NCBI RefSeq assembly: GCF_029633865.1
Contig: NC_079215.1
Span: 55,517,457 to 55,581,456 of the forward strand
Source of the DNA: Lampris incognitus
Lineage: Eukaryota; Chordata; Actinopteri; Lampriformes; Lampridae
DNA length: 64,000 nt
Direction: 5' to 3'
Part shown: positions 57,201-64,000 of the stretch, piece by piece
Position numbering within the stretch: position 1 is the first letter of the stretch
Layout of the letters: each line of letters starts with the position of its first letter
Made by a program: the position numbers and the translations under genes
Notes under the pieces: model-generated
Seen by the model: only the letters and a program-made list of their open reading frames with translations
What the model was told of the DNA's origin: nothing
Databases searched by the model: none

Positions 57201-57405
57201 TCCGAGCCTATTCAGAGACACGGACAGTGATGAACATTTTGACCCAGAGGTACAACCCTCACCCTCACAAGCGCCTGTGCCAGTCGACTCACCACCACAT
57301 GACCTGCCACCACACCACCCTCCTCCGGTGACTACAGGCAGTACACCCACATGCTGCACAAAGTGCGGCAGAGCAGTTAGGCGCCCTGCCAGATACAATG
57401 ACTAA
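54100..57405 (+). CDS. gypsy pol polyprotein (protease, RT, RNase H, integrase)
   Basis: An uninterrupted frame overlapping the gag end in a different phase. The protease motif LDTGADANVLPM is near residue 90. The RT has ILDEKDGYWQIKLDEPS and a catalytic IADD at about 374-377. RNase H has LQADSSKDGLGACLMQDGRP (about 520) and SDHKPLE. The integrase has an H-H-C-C zinc finger (about 740-780) and catalytic D, D and E (GADIFEL about 802, IVSDHVPFAS about 857, NGMAERAIKTVK about 890). The block around the second Asp lacks the usual NGPQ. The C-terminus is basic, then proline-rich. Chromovirus-like chromodomain not seen. Looks recently active but gag is broken. Confidence 0.92.
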   Translation: MEINMSPVNAQLMVQCATNVVRTIIFPRCVNQALKKAAITRQRHNLESEIDSLYIGMIGKYKNKAAHQAKGTVWHETATVRGVAINFKLDTGADANVLPMRVFRQLPGPVQLRPTKTVLIAFGGARLPSDGVASLDCRTSKHTAILDFHVSSRAGKPILGGDACEELQLVRRVEALAVESPQRAKPPATKEELLQRYAEVFTGLGEFPGVHHIHIDPSVTPVTHACRNVPLSIMDSLRETLTDLQNRKVITPVNEPTEWVNSLVATKKKNGALRVCLDPCNLNEAVKRQHYSIPTPEDMRSRLIGKSIFSILDEKDGYWQIKLDEPSSKLCTFNTPWGRFRFLRLPFGIKSASEVFQQKNCETFGDIPGVYIIADDMIIAASSEREHDEILQNVMERAKTANVKFNRDKIQFKVDTVKYMGHVITAAGQRADDTKIKAIVDMPTPEDKQSLQCLLGMTKFLAQYIPNEASLTAPLRQLLKKDVAWQWCPYHSSALKALKTTLTQAPVLRYYDHKQPLTLQADSSKDGLGACLMQDGRPVCYASRALTDTEKRYAQIEKELLAIVFAAKRFHQYVYGRPVTVQSDHKPLEVIMRKPLSKAPVRLQGMLLQLQRYDLSVTYTPGKHMYIADTLSRATASREGDHIDENPCDKRVVYALDATDALSEETLSQLKKATAADSVLQAVCEKHKKGWPMKKKSLDRKLHAYWAVKDIISMEHDIVLVGDKIIIPQSFRSTILEKLHLAHQGVQRTKARVRKSLYWPGMARDIEAMVEKCVQCQQLQPKQQAEPLMPHQVPELPWMKVGADIFELHGQSYLLLVDYLTKYPEVLNISDKTAYTVIQKMKSVFTRHRIPREIVSDHVPFASYEMKSFAASWEFKLTHSSPGFPSSNGMAERAIKTVKHSLKKAMQTGTDPHLVLLSLRNTPVTGLDVSPAQMLMGRVLRSTLPCSSAVLTQSVPQHIHSKIRNLQFRQKQRYDQRAKPLPVLTPGDTVHMQTRRGWEPADVLRQRDEPRSYTVQTPAGTMQRRNRRHLRRIHPSLFRDTDSDEHFDPEVQPSPSQAPVPVDSPPHDLPPHHPPPVTTGSTPTCCTKCGRAVRRPARYND

Positions 57406-57742
57406 CCTCAAGGTTCTTTTGTGTGATCATTCAAGTGTTTATTAAGACAAAGAAAAAAAAAGAAGGTGAAACAAAGAGTACAAGGCGTGTTTAACCTGAA
57501 ATGTTGCAAGATTGCTGAATGTTCAAAATGTTTACATGCTAACCACCAGAATGTGAAAAGGAAATGGTTCATGTTGTTTAATGAGAGTCATCTGTCATTT
57601 AAAAAACATGCTTTATCAATCATTGAAGTATGCAAGTAGAAAAGACTTGTTCAGTGTTAATGCCATAGTGTTAATGGTTCGGTAAAGGGTCTACTGTTGA
57701 AGCAACTGATGAGTAGGCCACATCTCAGTTGGAAAAGAGGGA
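57406..57742. other. gypsy internal 3' untranslated region and polypurine tract
   Basis: No frame between pol and the 3' LTR. The purine tract GGAAAAGAGGGA at 57731-57742 directly precedes the LTR. Confidence 0.8.
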
Positions 57743-57966
57743 TGTGGTGTATTGGATCGAGCACTCGGTGCTCGATTGTGTTGGACTGTCACCACTACTG
57801 AGTTCTGTAATACACTGGTCGAGCCTAGTAGTGGTGCGATATCTCCGTCAGTAAAGATCAGACTTGTGCCGCATCCTCGTCTCTGGGTACTTATATATAT
57901 TAGTGATTAAGTTAGTAACCCACGAATAGTAACACTACAATAGTGTACATAAGAGAAGTCACAACA
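57743..57966 (+). repeat. gypsy 3' LTR, 224 bp
   Basis: TGTGGTGTATTGG..CACAACA, same length as the 5' LTR, followed by the duplicated TGGTC at 57967-57971. Confidence 0.93.
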
Positions 57967-58126
57967 TGGTCTATTAAAGTGCACCACAAACTAAACAAAC
58001 ACTGTGGTCTACTAGAGTGCACTGCAAAATAAAGACACCATTCCGGTTTTAGCAACACTGATTTTTCTCTGTGAAACGAGTCTAGTTGAGCCGGTATTCC
58101 TGCCCTCAGAGATGACAACGTCAACA

Positions 58127-58280
58127 ACATCCAGATTAAACATGTTCACGTTCACATTTGCTTTCTGCTAAACTGCGATCCTTGCACTTTGAATTTTGCT
58201 AAGCTTTAAATCTTGCACTACATTTTGATTTTATTCTTTTGTGCTTTAATTTAAACGATAAAATATGTCTTGATTTTATT
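58127..58280 (+). mobile_element. L2-type LINE fragment, right part
   Basis: It continues the LINE tail interrupted at 48826 (target ACATC), with the 3' AT-rich sequence after the coding end. The right boundary is uncertain. Confidence 0.5.
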
Positions 58281-58697
58281 CTTGTTTGGTGCGCATGTGT
58301 GGGGGTGTCTGTCTGTGGCTTCTCGCAAACTACCGGACCTAAGAGCCTTTTTCCCCCTTTGTCTTTTTGTGCACAGTTATGACTGCATGATGAAGAAACT
58401 CTCATGGTTGGGGTGATTAAAAACCTTCGATAAACATTTGTTCTCACTATCGCCGCTCCCTCTACATTCACTCTCTCGCTCGCTCGACCGACACTGTTTT
58501 CTGTCGCTGTCCACTCTGAGTCAACTGTGCGCATGCGCGACTCACATCTACAGTCGAGTCAGATAGGGCAGCGACAGTGTCAAAACGGTTCTAGACCAGT
58601 TTTACTGGGAGGGCCAGGCTGGGGCCAGCTGTGTTGTCAGAGGGGCACAATCGACCCAGGACAAAAGCAAGTGCTAAAGCTTTCAATTTCTTTTAGT
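58281..58697. other. unassigned sequence
   Basis: No element or gene recognised. Confidence 0.4.
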
Positions 58698-58811
58698 TCA
58701 GGGCGTCTGGGTGGTGTGGTGGTCTATGCCGTTCCCTACCAACATGGGGATCGCTGATTTGAATCCCTGTGTTACTGCCGGCTTGGCTGGGCGTCCCTAC
58801 AGACACAATTG

Positions 58812-59894
58812 ACCTTTCGCAAAGTACCGCCCCAGAACGGTGCTTGTCTAATCCTACCTTAGCAACGGTCCGTCAAGCTTTCAAACACACAGCAACTTGC
58901 TGAAACGGTGTGCCTATGGGATCTGCAGATCGGATACTAGATATCTGAAAGGTTTGGAGGGGGTGTAATTTTCTTTCCCTTCCCGAAACCCAGAACGCAA
59001 GAAGCGCAACGTCGGCAATAGATTTGGCAGTATAGCACAGTGTTTCTCAACCGGGGGTCCGCGGACCCCTAGTGGTCCGTGGTGTAATTGCAAGGGGTCC
59101 GTGAAAATAAAATATCTTTTAAAAAAAAGATCCTATGACATTTATAGAAATAGGATTATTTTACTCAAATGTGACTGAGACCTTTATCTACCTAAGCTAT
59201 AAAGGGTAACAGGACTTTTTTCTCTAATTACATCTGTTTCACAAGTGTAATTTGTTGTATTTTAATAAGAGATCTCGCTCCCGTTTGCATTGTTAAAAGT
59301 TACTGCATAAAAATTCTGTTGTTACATATATCTGAAAGTTACTGAATACATATTCTGTTTTGTTACATATATCTGAAAGTTACTGAATACATATTCTGTT
59401 TTGTTACACATATCTGAAAGTTACTGCATAAGAATTCTGTTTTGTTAACTATATCTAAGTTACAACTGAAAGCTCTTATTTTTGCCCCAAAGAGTGAATA
59501 AATGCTATAATGCAATTTAAAATGCAGTTTCTACTGTTTCTATCAAATTGCAACCCCCTCCCCCAAGTTCAGGTGGAGGGGTCCTCAGGGTAGATCAAAA
59601 ATACGCAGGGGTCCAGGACCCCAAAAAGGTTGAGAACCACTGGTATAGCAGACCCCATGGCCAGCTTAATCCATCCAAAATCAACAACAATACCTGTCTG
59701 CTCCAAGCTAAGTTTGCTACTAGCTATTATTGATAGCTAATACAGCTAACGTATTATTACTGTTACTTTTACCCACACGATGCGCTGATTTCTTCCTTCA
59801 TGTTTTGGTGTTTTCCGGCTACTTCCTGGATAGTTCTGAAATGCTTGACGGGCATAGCAACAGTAACTAAGGGGGGCGGGACTTTGCGAAAGGT
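58812..59894. mobile_element. non-autonomous DNA transposon with 14-bp TIR, carrying a hAT MITE
   Basis: Perfect terminal inverted repeats ACCTTTCGCAAAGT at both ends, then CCGCCCC-rich sequence, with CAATTG duplicated at 58806-58811 and 59895-59900. About 470 bp without the inner hAT. The superfamily is uncertain. Confidence 0.8.
59038..59642. mobile_element. hAT-type non-autonomous element, 605 bp
   Basis: Ends CAGTGTTTCTCAACC and CAGTGGTTCTCAACC (inverted), followed by GGGGTCC-rich subterminal sequence. A perfect 8-bp duplication GTATAGCA lies at 59030-59037 and 59643-59650. An internal 60-bp-scale repetition of CATATATCTGAAAGTTACTG lies at about 59325-59430. No coding capacity. Confidence 0.9.
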
Positions 59895-61565
59895 CAATTG
59901 GCCGTGTCTGCAGGTGGGAAGCCGGATGTGGGTGTGTCCTGGTCGCTGCACTAGCGCCTCCTCTGGTCGGTAGGGGCATGTTTGGGGGGGAGGGAGGACT
60001 GGGGAGAATAGCGTGATCGTTGCGAACGCTACAGCCCTCTGGTGAAATGTCTTACTGTTAGGTGAAAAGAAGTGGCTGGCAACTCCAATAAAACATTCTT
60101 GTTAGCTTCTGCTCAAGTTACAGCACATTCTTTGCTGCAACACTTCTTTGTAAGGCTCAAAGAACAGTACCAGCTCTACTGCACTAGAAGGTCTCTGCAT
60201 CCCAGTCTGTATTTTCCTTTCCGACATTTGGCTGAACTGATGTAGTTCATGCCCCAGGTCATCAATATTTGAATCATACAATCGAGCAAATGAAAACAGA
60301 GCTGCCTCTTTCAGAAAGGCATCACTTTTGGGGTTTAGAGCTTGGATGCTATTCATTATGTCACAGTTTGTTTTTGAAAACCATCTGTTATGCTCACTGA
60401 GCATCTGATTAATGATGGGGTAGAATAAGGCTACACGCAGCCTGTCTTTATCTGGTTCTGACTCTCTGACCAACAGTAGTCAGTACACAGTGTTCACCGA
60501 GTTTAGAGCTTAGCCTTTTGTGTCGTTTTGCAGCTGGCTGTATTGCAGTATCGCATTGCTCATAAAGGTTCAACACGTCATCCCACAAGTTATCATTTCT
60601 GATAACTTGTGGGATGATTTAAGGGCAAGAAATCTATCTATAATGTTATTTAGAGCTATAAATCGACAGGCCCATCGAGTGTCACTTAATCACTGGAGTT
60701 CTCTTGGTGCACCTTCGTATATCTCTTTGTATAGTTAGCCAATTAGAATGGACATAGACTCAGATACGAACAGTTTTTCTAGAAAGGAGAACTCCTCTGC
60801 CGCTGGGGCAGCTTTGACTGTATCTACTAAAACTACATTTAGACAGTGGGCATTGCAATGGATGTAAAAGGCATACTTCGCTTGCTCTTTGATTCTAGCC
60901 TGGACCCCAGCATGCTTACCACTCATGACGGCAGCACCATCATATGGTTGGCCAACAAGGTTGTTTTTGTATTCTAGACTATGACTTTCCACTATGTGGA
61001 TTGTTTTTTCAGTAAGCCCTGCTGCATCTAGCCTCTCAGCAGATTCAAAATGGAGAAAACTCTCCTGGATAGCTCAATTGCAATAGTACTTGAGTACTAG
61101 AGAAATCTGTTTTTGTTTTGTTTTTGTTTTTTTACATCTTTTGTTTCATCTGCCATGATGCTGAAGACTTCACTGTTTTTCAATTCTTCTGTAATATCAG
61201 TTCGAACCATGTCTGCCAAAAAATCCAGAACCTCGTTCTGAATGTTTTTGCTTGTGTACTTTGCATTATGAATGGTAGTCAAACTTTTTTTTTTAAACTG
61301 CTTTGCTATGGCTAGCAATTTAGAATTGCCATTAAGTTCCCTTTATTATCTGAGACCGCAGACTCTTTGTGTCCTCTTTGAGCAATGTTGTGTATGGCAG
61401 TTAGTAGCACTTCCCCTATTGATTTTATCTATTCCCGATTTTCTCTAACCTGTTTGTTGTTATGTTCCTTGTTTAGGACATTTGCCGGTGTTGCATTAGT
61501 TGTTACAGCTCTCTGATAGTCCCTCCATGCAATCACATCAGTGGGTTTACTTTTGCTGATATCTG

Positions 61566-61585
61566 TGGAGAAAGACAAACACACA

Positions 61586-61654
<69 letters not shown>

Positions 61655-61817
61655 TTGTGTGTGTGTTTATTGACCGCTGATGATTGCTTATGGCATGAAA
61701 CAGGCTTGTACTGTCTCATAAAGATTTACTCGACTACCTGGATTTTATATATATACATAGAAGCGCTTTGAGTGGCTGTTGCAGCTAGAAAGGCGCTATA
61801 AAAATGCAATCCATTTA

Positions 61818-61858
<41 letters not shown>
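61566..61858. repeat. CA/TA/TG and TA microsatellites
   Basis: (CA)n-(TA)n-(TG)n at about 61578-61670 is self-complementary. A (TA)n run follows at about 61819-61858. Confidence 0.9.
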
Positions 61859-61861
<3 letters not shown>

Positions 61862-61990
61862 CCCTGTGATGGCCTGGCGGCCTGTCCAGGGTGTCTCCCC
61901 GCCTGCCGCCCAATGACTGTTGGAATAGGATCCGGCATCCCCGCGACCCTGAGAGCAGGATAAGCGGTTAAGATAATGGATGGATGATAT
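61859..61990 (+). repeat. SINE-B 3' fragment
   Basis: It starts at GGCCCTGTGATGGCCTGGCG and keeps the last third through GATAAGCGGTTAAGATAATG and GGATGG. 5' truncated by the TA microsatellite. Confidence 0.88.
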
Positions 61991-62009
61991 ATAAGGCACA
62001 TACTATAGC

Positions 62010-62131
62010 CCTGTGATGGCCTGGCGGCCTGTCCAGGGTGTCTCCCCGCCTGCCGCCCAATGACTGCTGGGATAGGCTCCAGCATCCTGAATTTGGATAA
62101 GCGGCTTGGATAATGGATGGATAGACATATA
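62010..62131 (+). repeat. SINE-B 3' fragment, second copy
   Basis: Same truncation point as its neighbour (AGCCCTGTGATGGCCTGGCG), so the pair probably arose by local duplication. Confidence 0.88.
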
Positions 62132-62614
62132 CTTTAGCAATCAAGAAACACCATAACATCATAAGACTACACACTTTTACATGGACAAACCATATGAACT
62201 GTAATTACACTGCCTTACACGCAGGCGAATATTTTTTCAACATCACAAACCTGATGGTCTAGTGCTTGTGGATGCACATATATCCTCTCTGCTTGCATGT
62301 CACCCTCAGCCTCACTCTCGGCATCTTCATCTATCTCTCCTTCCTGCTCTGTGCCCTCACTTTGAAAACCAGTCTCTCCAACTAACAAGTCCTCTGGCTT
62401 CCTCTCTGTGGCACTCTCCACTTCCTGCTCTTTCTCTTCAACTCTCTCAACACCTTGATCATCTGGCTCTGTCTCAATGTCTGCCTCATCATTGTCGTTT
62501 TTATTTTTGCAGGCAGCGAAACAGGACATGATGTCCCTTTTTCCTCCTCATTTTGCTGATAACTAAAGAGCAAAAACAATGGAGAGGAATGCACAACACT
62601 TCAGTGACCCAGAA

Positions 62615-63140
62615 TAACACTATAACGACCAAGACGGTCGTTATGACCGTTTTGGATTTTCAAAGTTTAATAACGCTGTGGGGGGAAAAAAGAAAAAGAT
62701 ACAGACCTGCTGCCGCCTGAAGTCTCTTAAAATTGCATATAATTGCATTAAAGTGAGATTTAGATCTACCTAAAACGACAATGGAGTTTGACAGCGGCCA
62801 TTTTAAATTGTTTGAAAAATAGTATTAAAAGTTGCTAAAATGTCGATTTTGGTGTCAGTTAGTGTCATAGCAGACATGCTAACATATGTAATGCATTAAT
62901 ATCTCAACTGGGTATTTAGCTTGACAGAATATAGAGTTTAAAAACCGCGGCGGTCAAAATGATTAATTTTTATTTTAAGTTCTTTTTTTTTTTTACATTT
63001 CACGCTTTATAGGCCTTGTTACGTTTGTTAGATTAGCAATATGTGTCCTCCGTTTTGAATTTCACGTAATATTTTCAATTTTGCTACTCAAGTTCGACAA
63101 TGTTTCTCTGAAGTTTGCATTGTTTAAAAATAGTATTAGT
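62615..63140 (+). repeat. dispersed repeat related to 45880-46810
   Basis: It shares AACGACCAAG, TTTTGGATTTTCAAAGTTTA and TATCTCAACTGGGTATTT blocks with the copy at 46 kb in opposite orientation. It sits in the presumed first intron of the hAT-like remnant. Confidence 0.55.
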
Positions 63141-63154
63141 GTAAACTACTAATA

Positions 63155-63225
63155 AGCGGTTAGCGGCGCCGCCTTGTGGTGCAGTTACATCTCGTATCGA
63201 ATCCCGCACCGGACAAGAAAATGAC
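63155..63225 (+). repeat. tRNA-like SINE head, third family, diverged
   Basis: AAGCGGTTAGCGGCGCCGCC..GTATCGAATCCC resembles the A/B-box arrangement at 28453-28521, with B-box changes. Confidence 0.4.
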
Positions 63226-63489
63226 CGGTTACATTTTCATTAGCGTTAAGCTTCTCATAGCTGTCAGTTAGCATTTGCTATATTTTTAATGTTAAATCGC
63301 CCCTTCCTCAAAGCTAAAATCAGCTAGAATTTTTATAGCGTAGTTTTCTAATCGCACCGGTTTTAGCAAACGCGCTAAACGGCTAATGACACCGGGTTTT
63401 CGCAAGCAAACTGTTAGCTGTAGCTTTTTACGCTGGCTGCCATTAAGCTAACGAGTCAACAAACAACATTCCCTGACCGGAAGTCTTAC

Positions 63490-63700
63490 CTCGTAACAAC
63501 TGCACAAATAAAATAGTTTTGCTCGCCTTCAATTCTTGGTGGTAGTCTCGCAATGTTTAGCTTCGATTCTTGTTCTGGTAGGAGCCGACAGGCGATCGGT
63601 TGCCTACTTTCTTTCGCGCTTCGGCCAGCCGGTGGCGGTGTACCGCTCTAAGGGATCCGACTAGAATGTTGAGCCACATTGGTTCCGCCTTTCGCGTCGT
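63490..63700 (-). promoter_or_regulatory. possible promoter and noncoding exon of the hAT-like gene
   Basis: On the minus strand, GC-rich CpG-containing sequence leads into GTTACGAG with the strong donor GTAAGAC (63489-63483). The matching acceptor CTCTTTAG ends at 62563. Transcription start not determined. Confidence 0.35.
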
Positions 63701-63829
63701 CGCAAGAAATCGATAATGTAGACTCTTCGTTCGGAGGGCACGGGACTGGGGGGTGGGGGTGCAAGCTCATTGTTACGTGGGCACTGGCCCCTGTTGTCCC
63801 CTCCCCAAGACCGCCTATGACCAAAACAT

Positions 63830-63950
63830 TACTGTAGCAAATTCGGGGGTTAACGCAACCACAGGAACTGCCGCGGCCGGGAAGCGAACCCGTATCACCC
63901 GCACCGCAGGCGACATCGTTAACCGCTCAACTAAAGGCTCAGCCCCGCCA
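63830..63950 (-). repeat. tRNA-like SINE, third family
   Basis: The minus strand shows A box TAGTTGAGCGG and B-box-like GGTTCGCTTCC with tRNA-like spacing, then a GC-rich body. Related to 28453-28521. Confidence 0.55.
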
Positions 63951-64000
63951 ACTACCGGCCAGCGTGTATTTTTATCCATGCACGTTACATTATGTCAGGG

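Larger units (their letters stand above)
52991..58126 (+). repeat. copia 3' LTR, split by the gypsy element
   Basis: Pieces 52991-53079 and 57972-58126, preceded by the polypurine tract CAAGTGGGGG. A complete gypsy element with its own TSD lies between. The LTR ends GTCAACA, followed by ACATC. Confidence 0.9.
58698..60088 (+). repeat. SINE-A copy split by a nested DNA transposon
   Basis: Head half 58698-58811 (GGGCGTCTGGGTGGTGTGGT, diverged B box) and body half 59895-60088. The 3' tail is missing: it ends GGCTGGCAACTCCA and passes into the hAT-like pseudogene. Confidence 0.88.
60100..62562 (-). pseudogene. hAT-transposase/ZMYM1-like gene remnant (DUF4371 type)
   Basis: Minus-strand pieces in order. 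62529-62215 is an acidic N-terminus starting MSCFAACKNKNDNDEADIET. 61562-61430 has SKSKPTDVIAWRDYQRAV. 61318-61097 has NEVLDFLADMVRTDITEELK and SIMADETKDV. 60992-60735 has HSLEYKNNLVGQPYDGAAVM, HCNAHCLNVVLVDTVKA. 60473-60102 is the C-terminus, containing LNPKSDAFLKEAALFSFARL. This order and wording match fish zinc-finger MYM-type 1-like hAT transposases. In-frame stops (e.g. TAG near 61427), a hairpin insertion and missing core segments show decay. Splice-like sites (63490 donor, 62562 acceptor, CTTTCTCCACAG before 61562) suggest an original multi-exon gene. Confidence 0.75.

Noticed and set aside
61566-61670. CA-TA-TG palindromic microsatellite as a structured regulatory element
   Set aside because: Simple adjoining dinucleotide repeats commonly give such self-complementarity.

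Overview
The window is vertebrate, almost certainly teleost, nuclear DNA. It has large-intron genes with GT-AG splice sites, a CpG-type promoter, many CA/TA microsatellites and GGATGG-tailed tRNA SINEs. Mobile elements are typical of fish: Tc1, hAT, IS630-like, Penelope-like, L2-like LINE, copia and gypsy. I cannot name the species.

Two conserved genes were recognised, both on the + strand. (1) The 3' part of igfbp4 lies at 2507-6010 (exons 2-4; exon 1 must lie upstream of the window), with a likely 3'UTR to about 7.1 kb. (2) smarce1 (BAF57, the HMG-box subunit of BAF/SWI-SNF) is complete in ten coding exons at 14826-36238, encoding 428 aa, with a CpG-rich promoter and noncoding 5' region at about 13.84-14.78 kb. 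igfbp4 and smarce1 are also close together in mammals, so this is conserved synteny. No tns4 or ccr7 was seen between them.

Most of the rest is mobile DNA. 0-13.8 kb: igfbp4 introns with a 35-bp minisatellite, then intergenic DNA with SINEs. 18.1-30.5 kb: one 12.4-kb smarce1 intron holding an old, very large imperfect palindrome (20133-29918). Its arms are interrupted by a Penelope-like element, LINEs, Tc1 elements and SINEs. 30.96-34.87 kb: an IS630-like DNA transposon carrying three SINEs. 36.66-37.85 kb: a Tc1-like copy in the presumed smarce1 3'UTR. 41.33-44.75 kb: about 60 copies of a 57-bp minisatellite with higher-order duplication. 48.56-58.28 kb: a Russian-doll locus, in which an L2-type LINE fragment contains a deleted copia element, whose 5' LTR contains another LINE and whose 3' LTR contains a nearly complete gypsy element. 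58.7-60.1 kb: a SINE split by a DNA transposon that is itself split by a hAT MITE. 60.1-63.5 kb: a decayed, apparently spliced, hAT/ZMYM1-like gene on the - strand.

Two SINE families account for at least 20 copies. 'SINE-A' is about 440 bp, with a perfect A box (TGGTGTAGCGG) and B box (GGTTCGAATCC) and a tail near ACAATTGGGGAGAAAA. 'SINE-B' has the head TGGCGCAGTGG and the tail GATAAGCGG..GGATGGATGG. Many copies carry visible target-site duplications, so the order of insertions can be read. Family names below are by recognition only; no database was searched.
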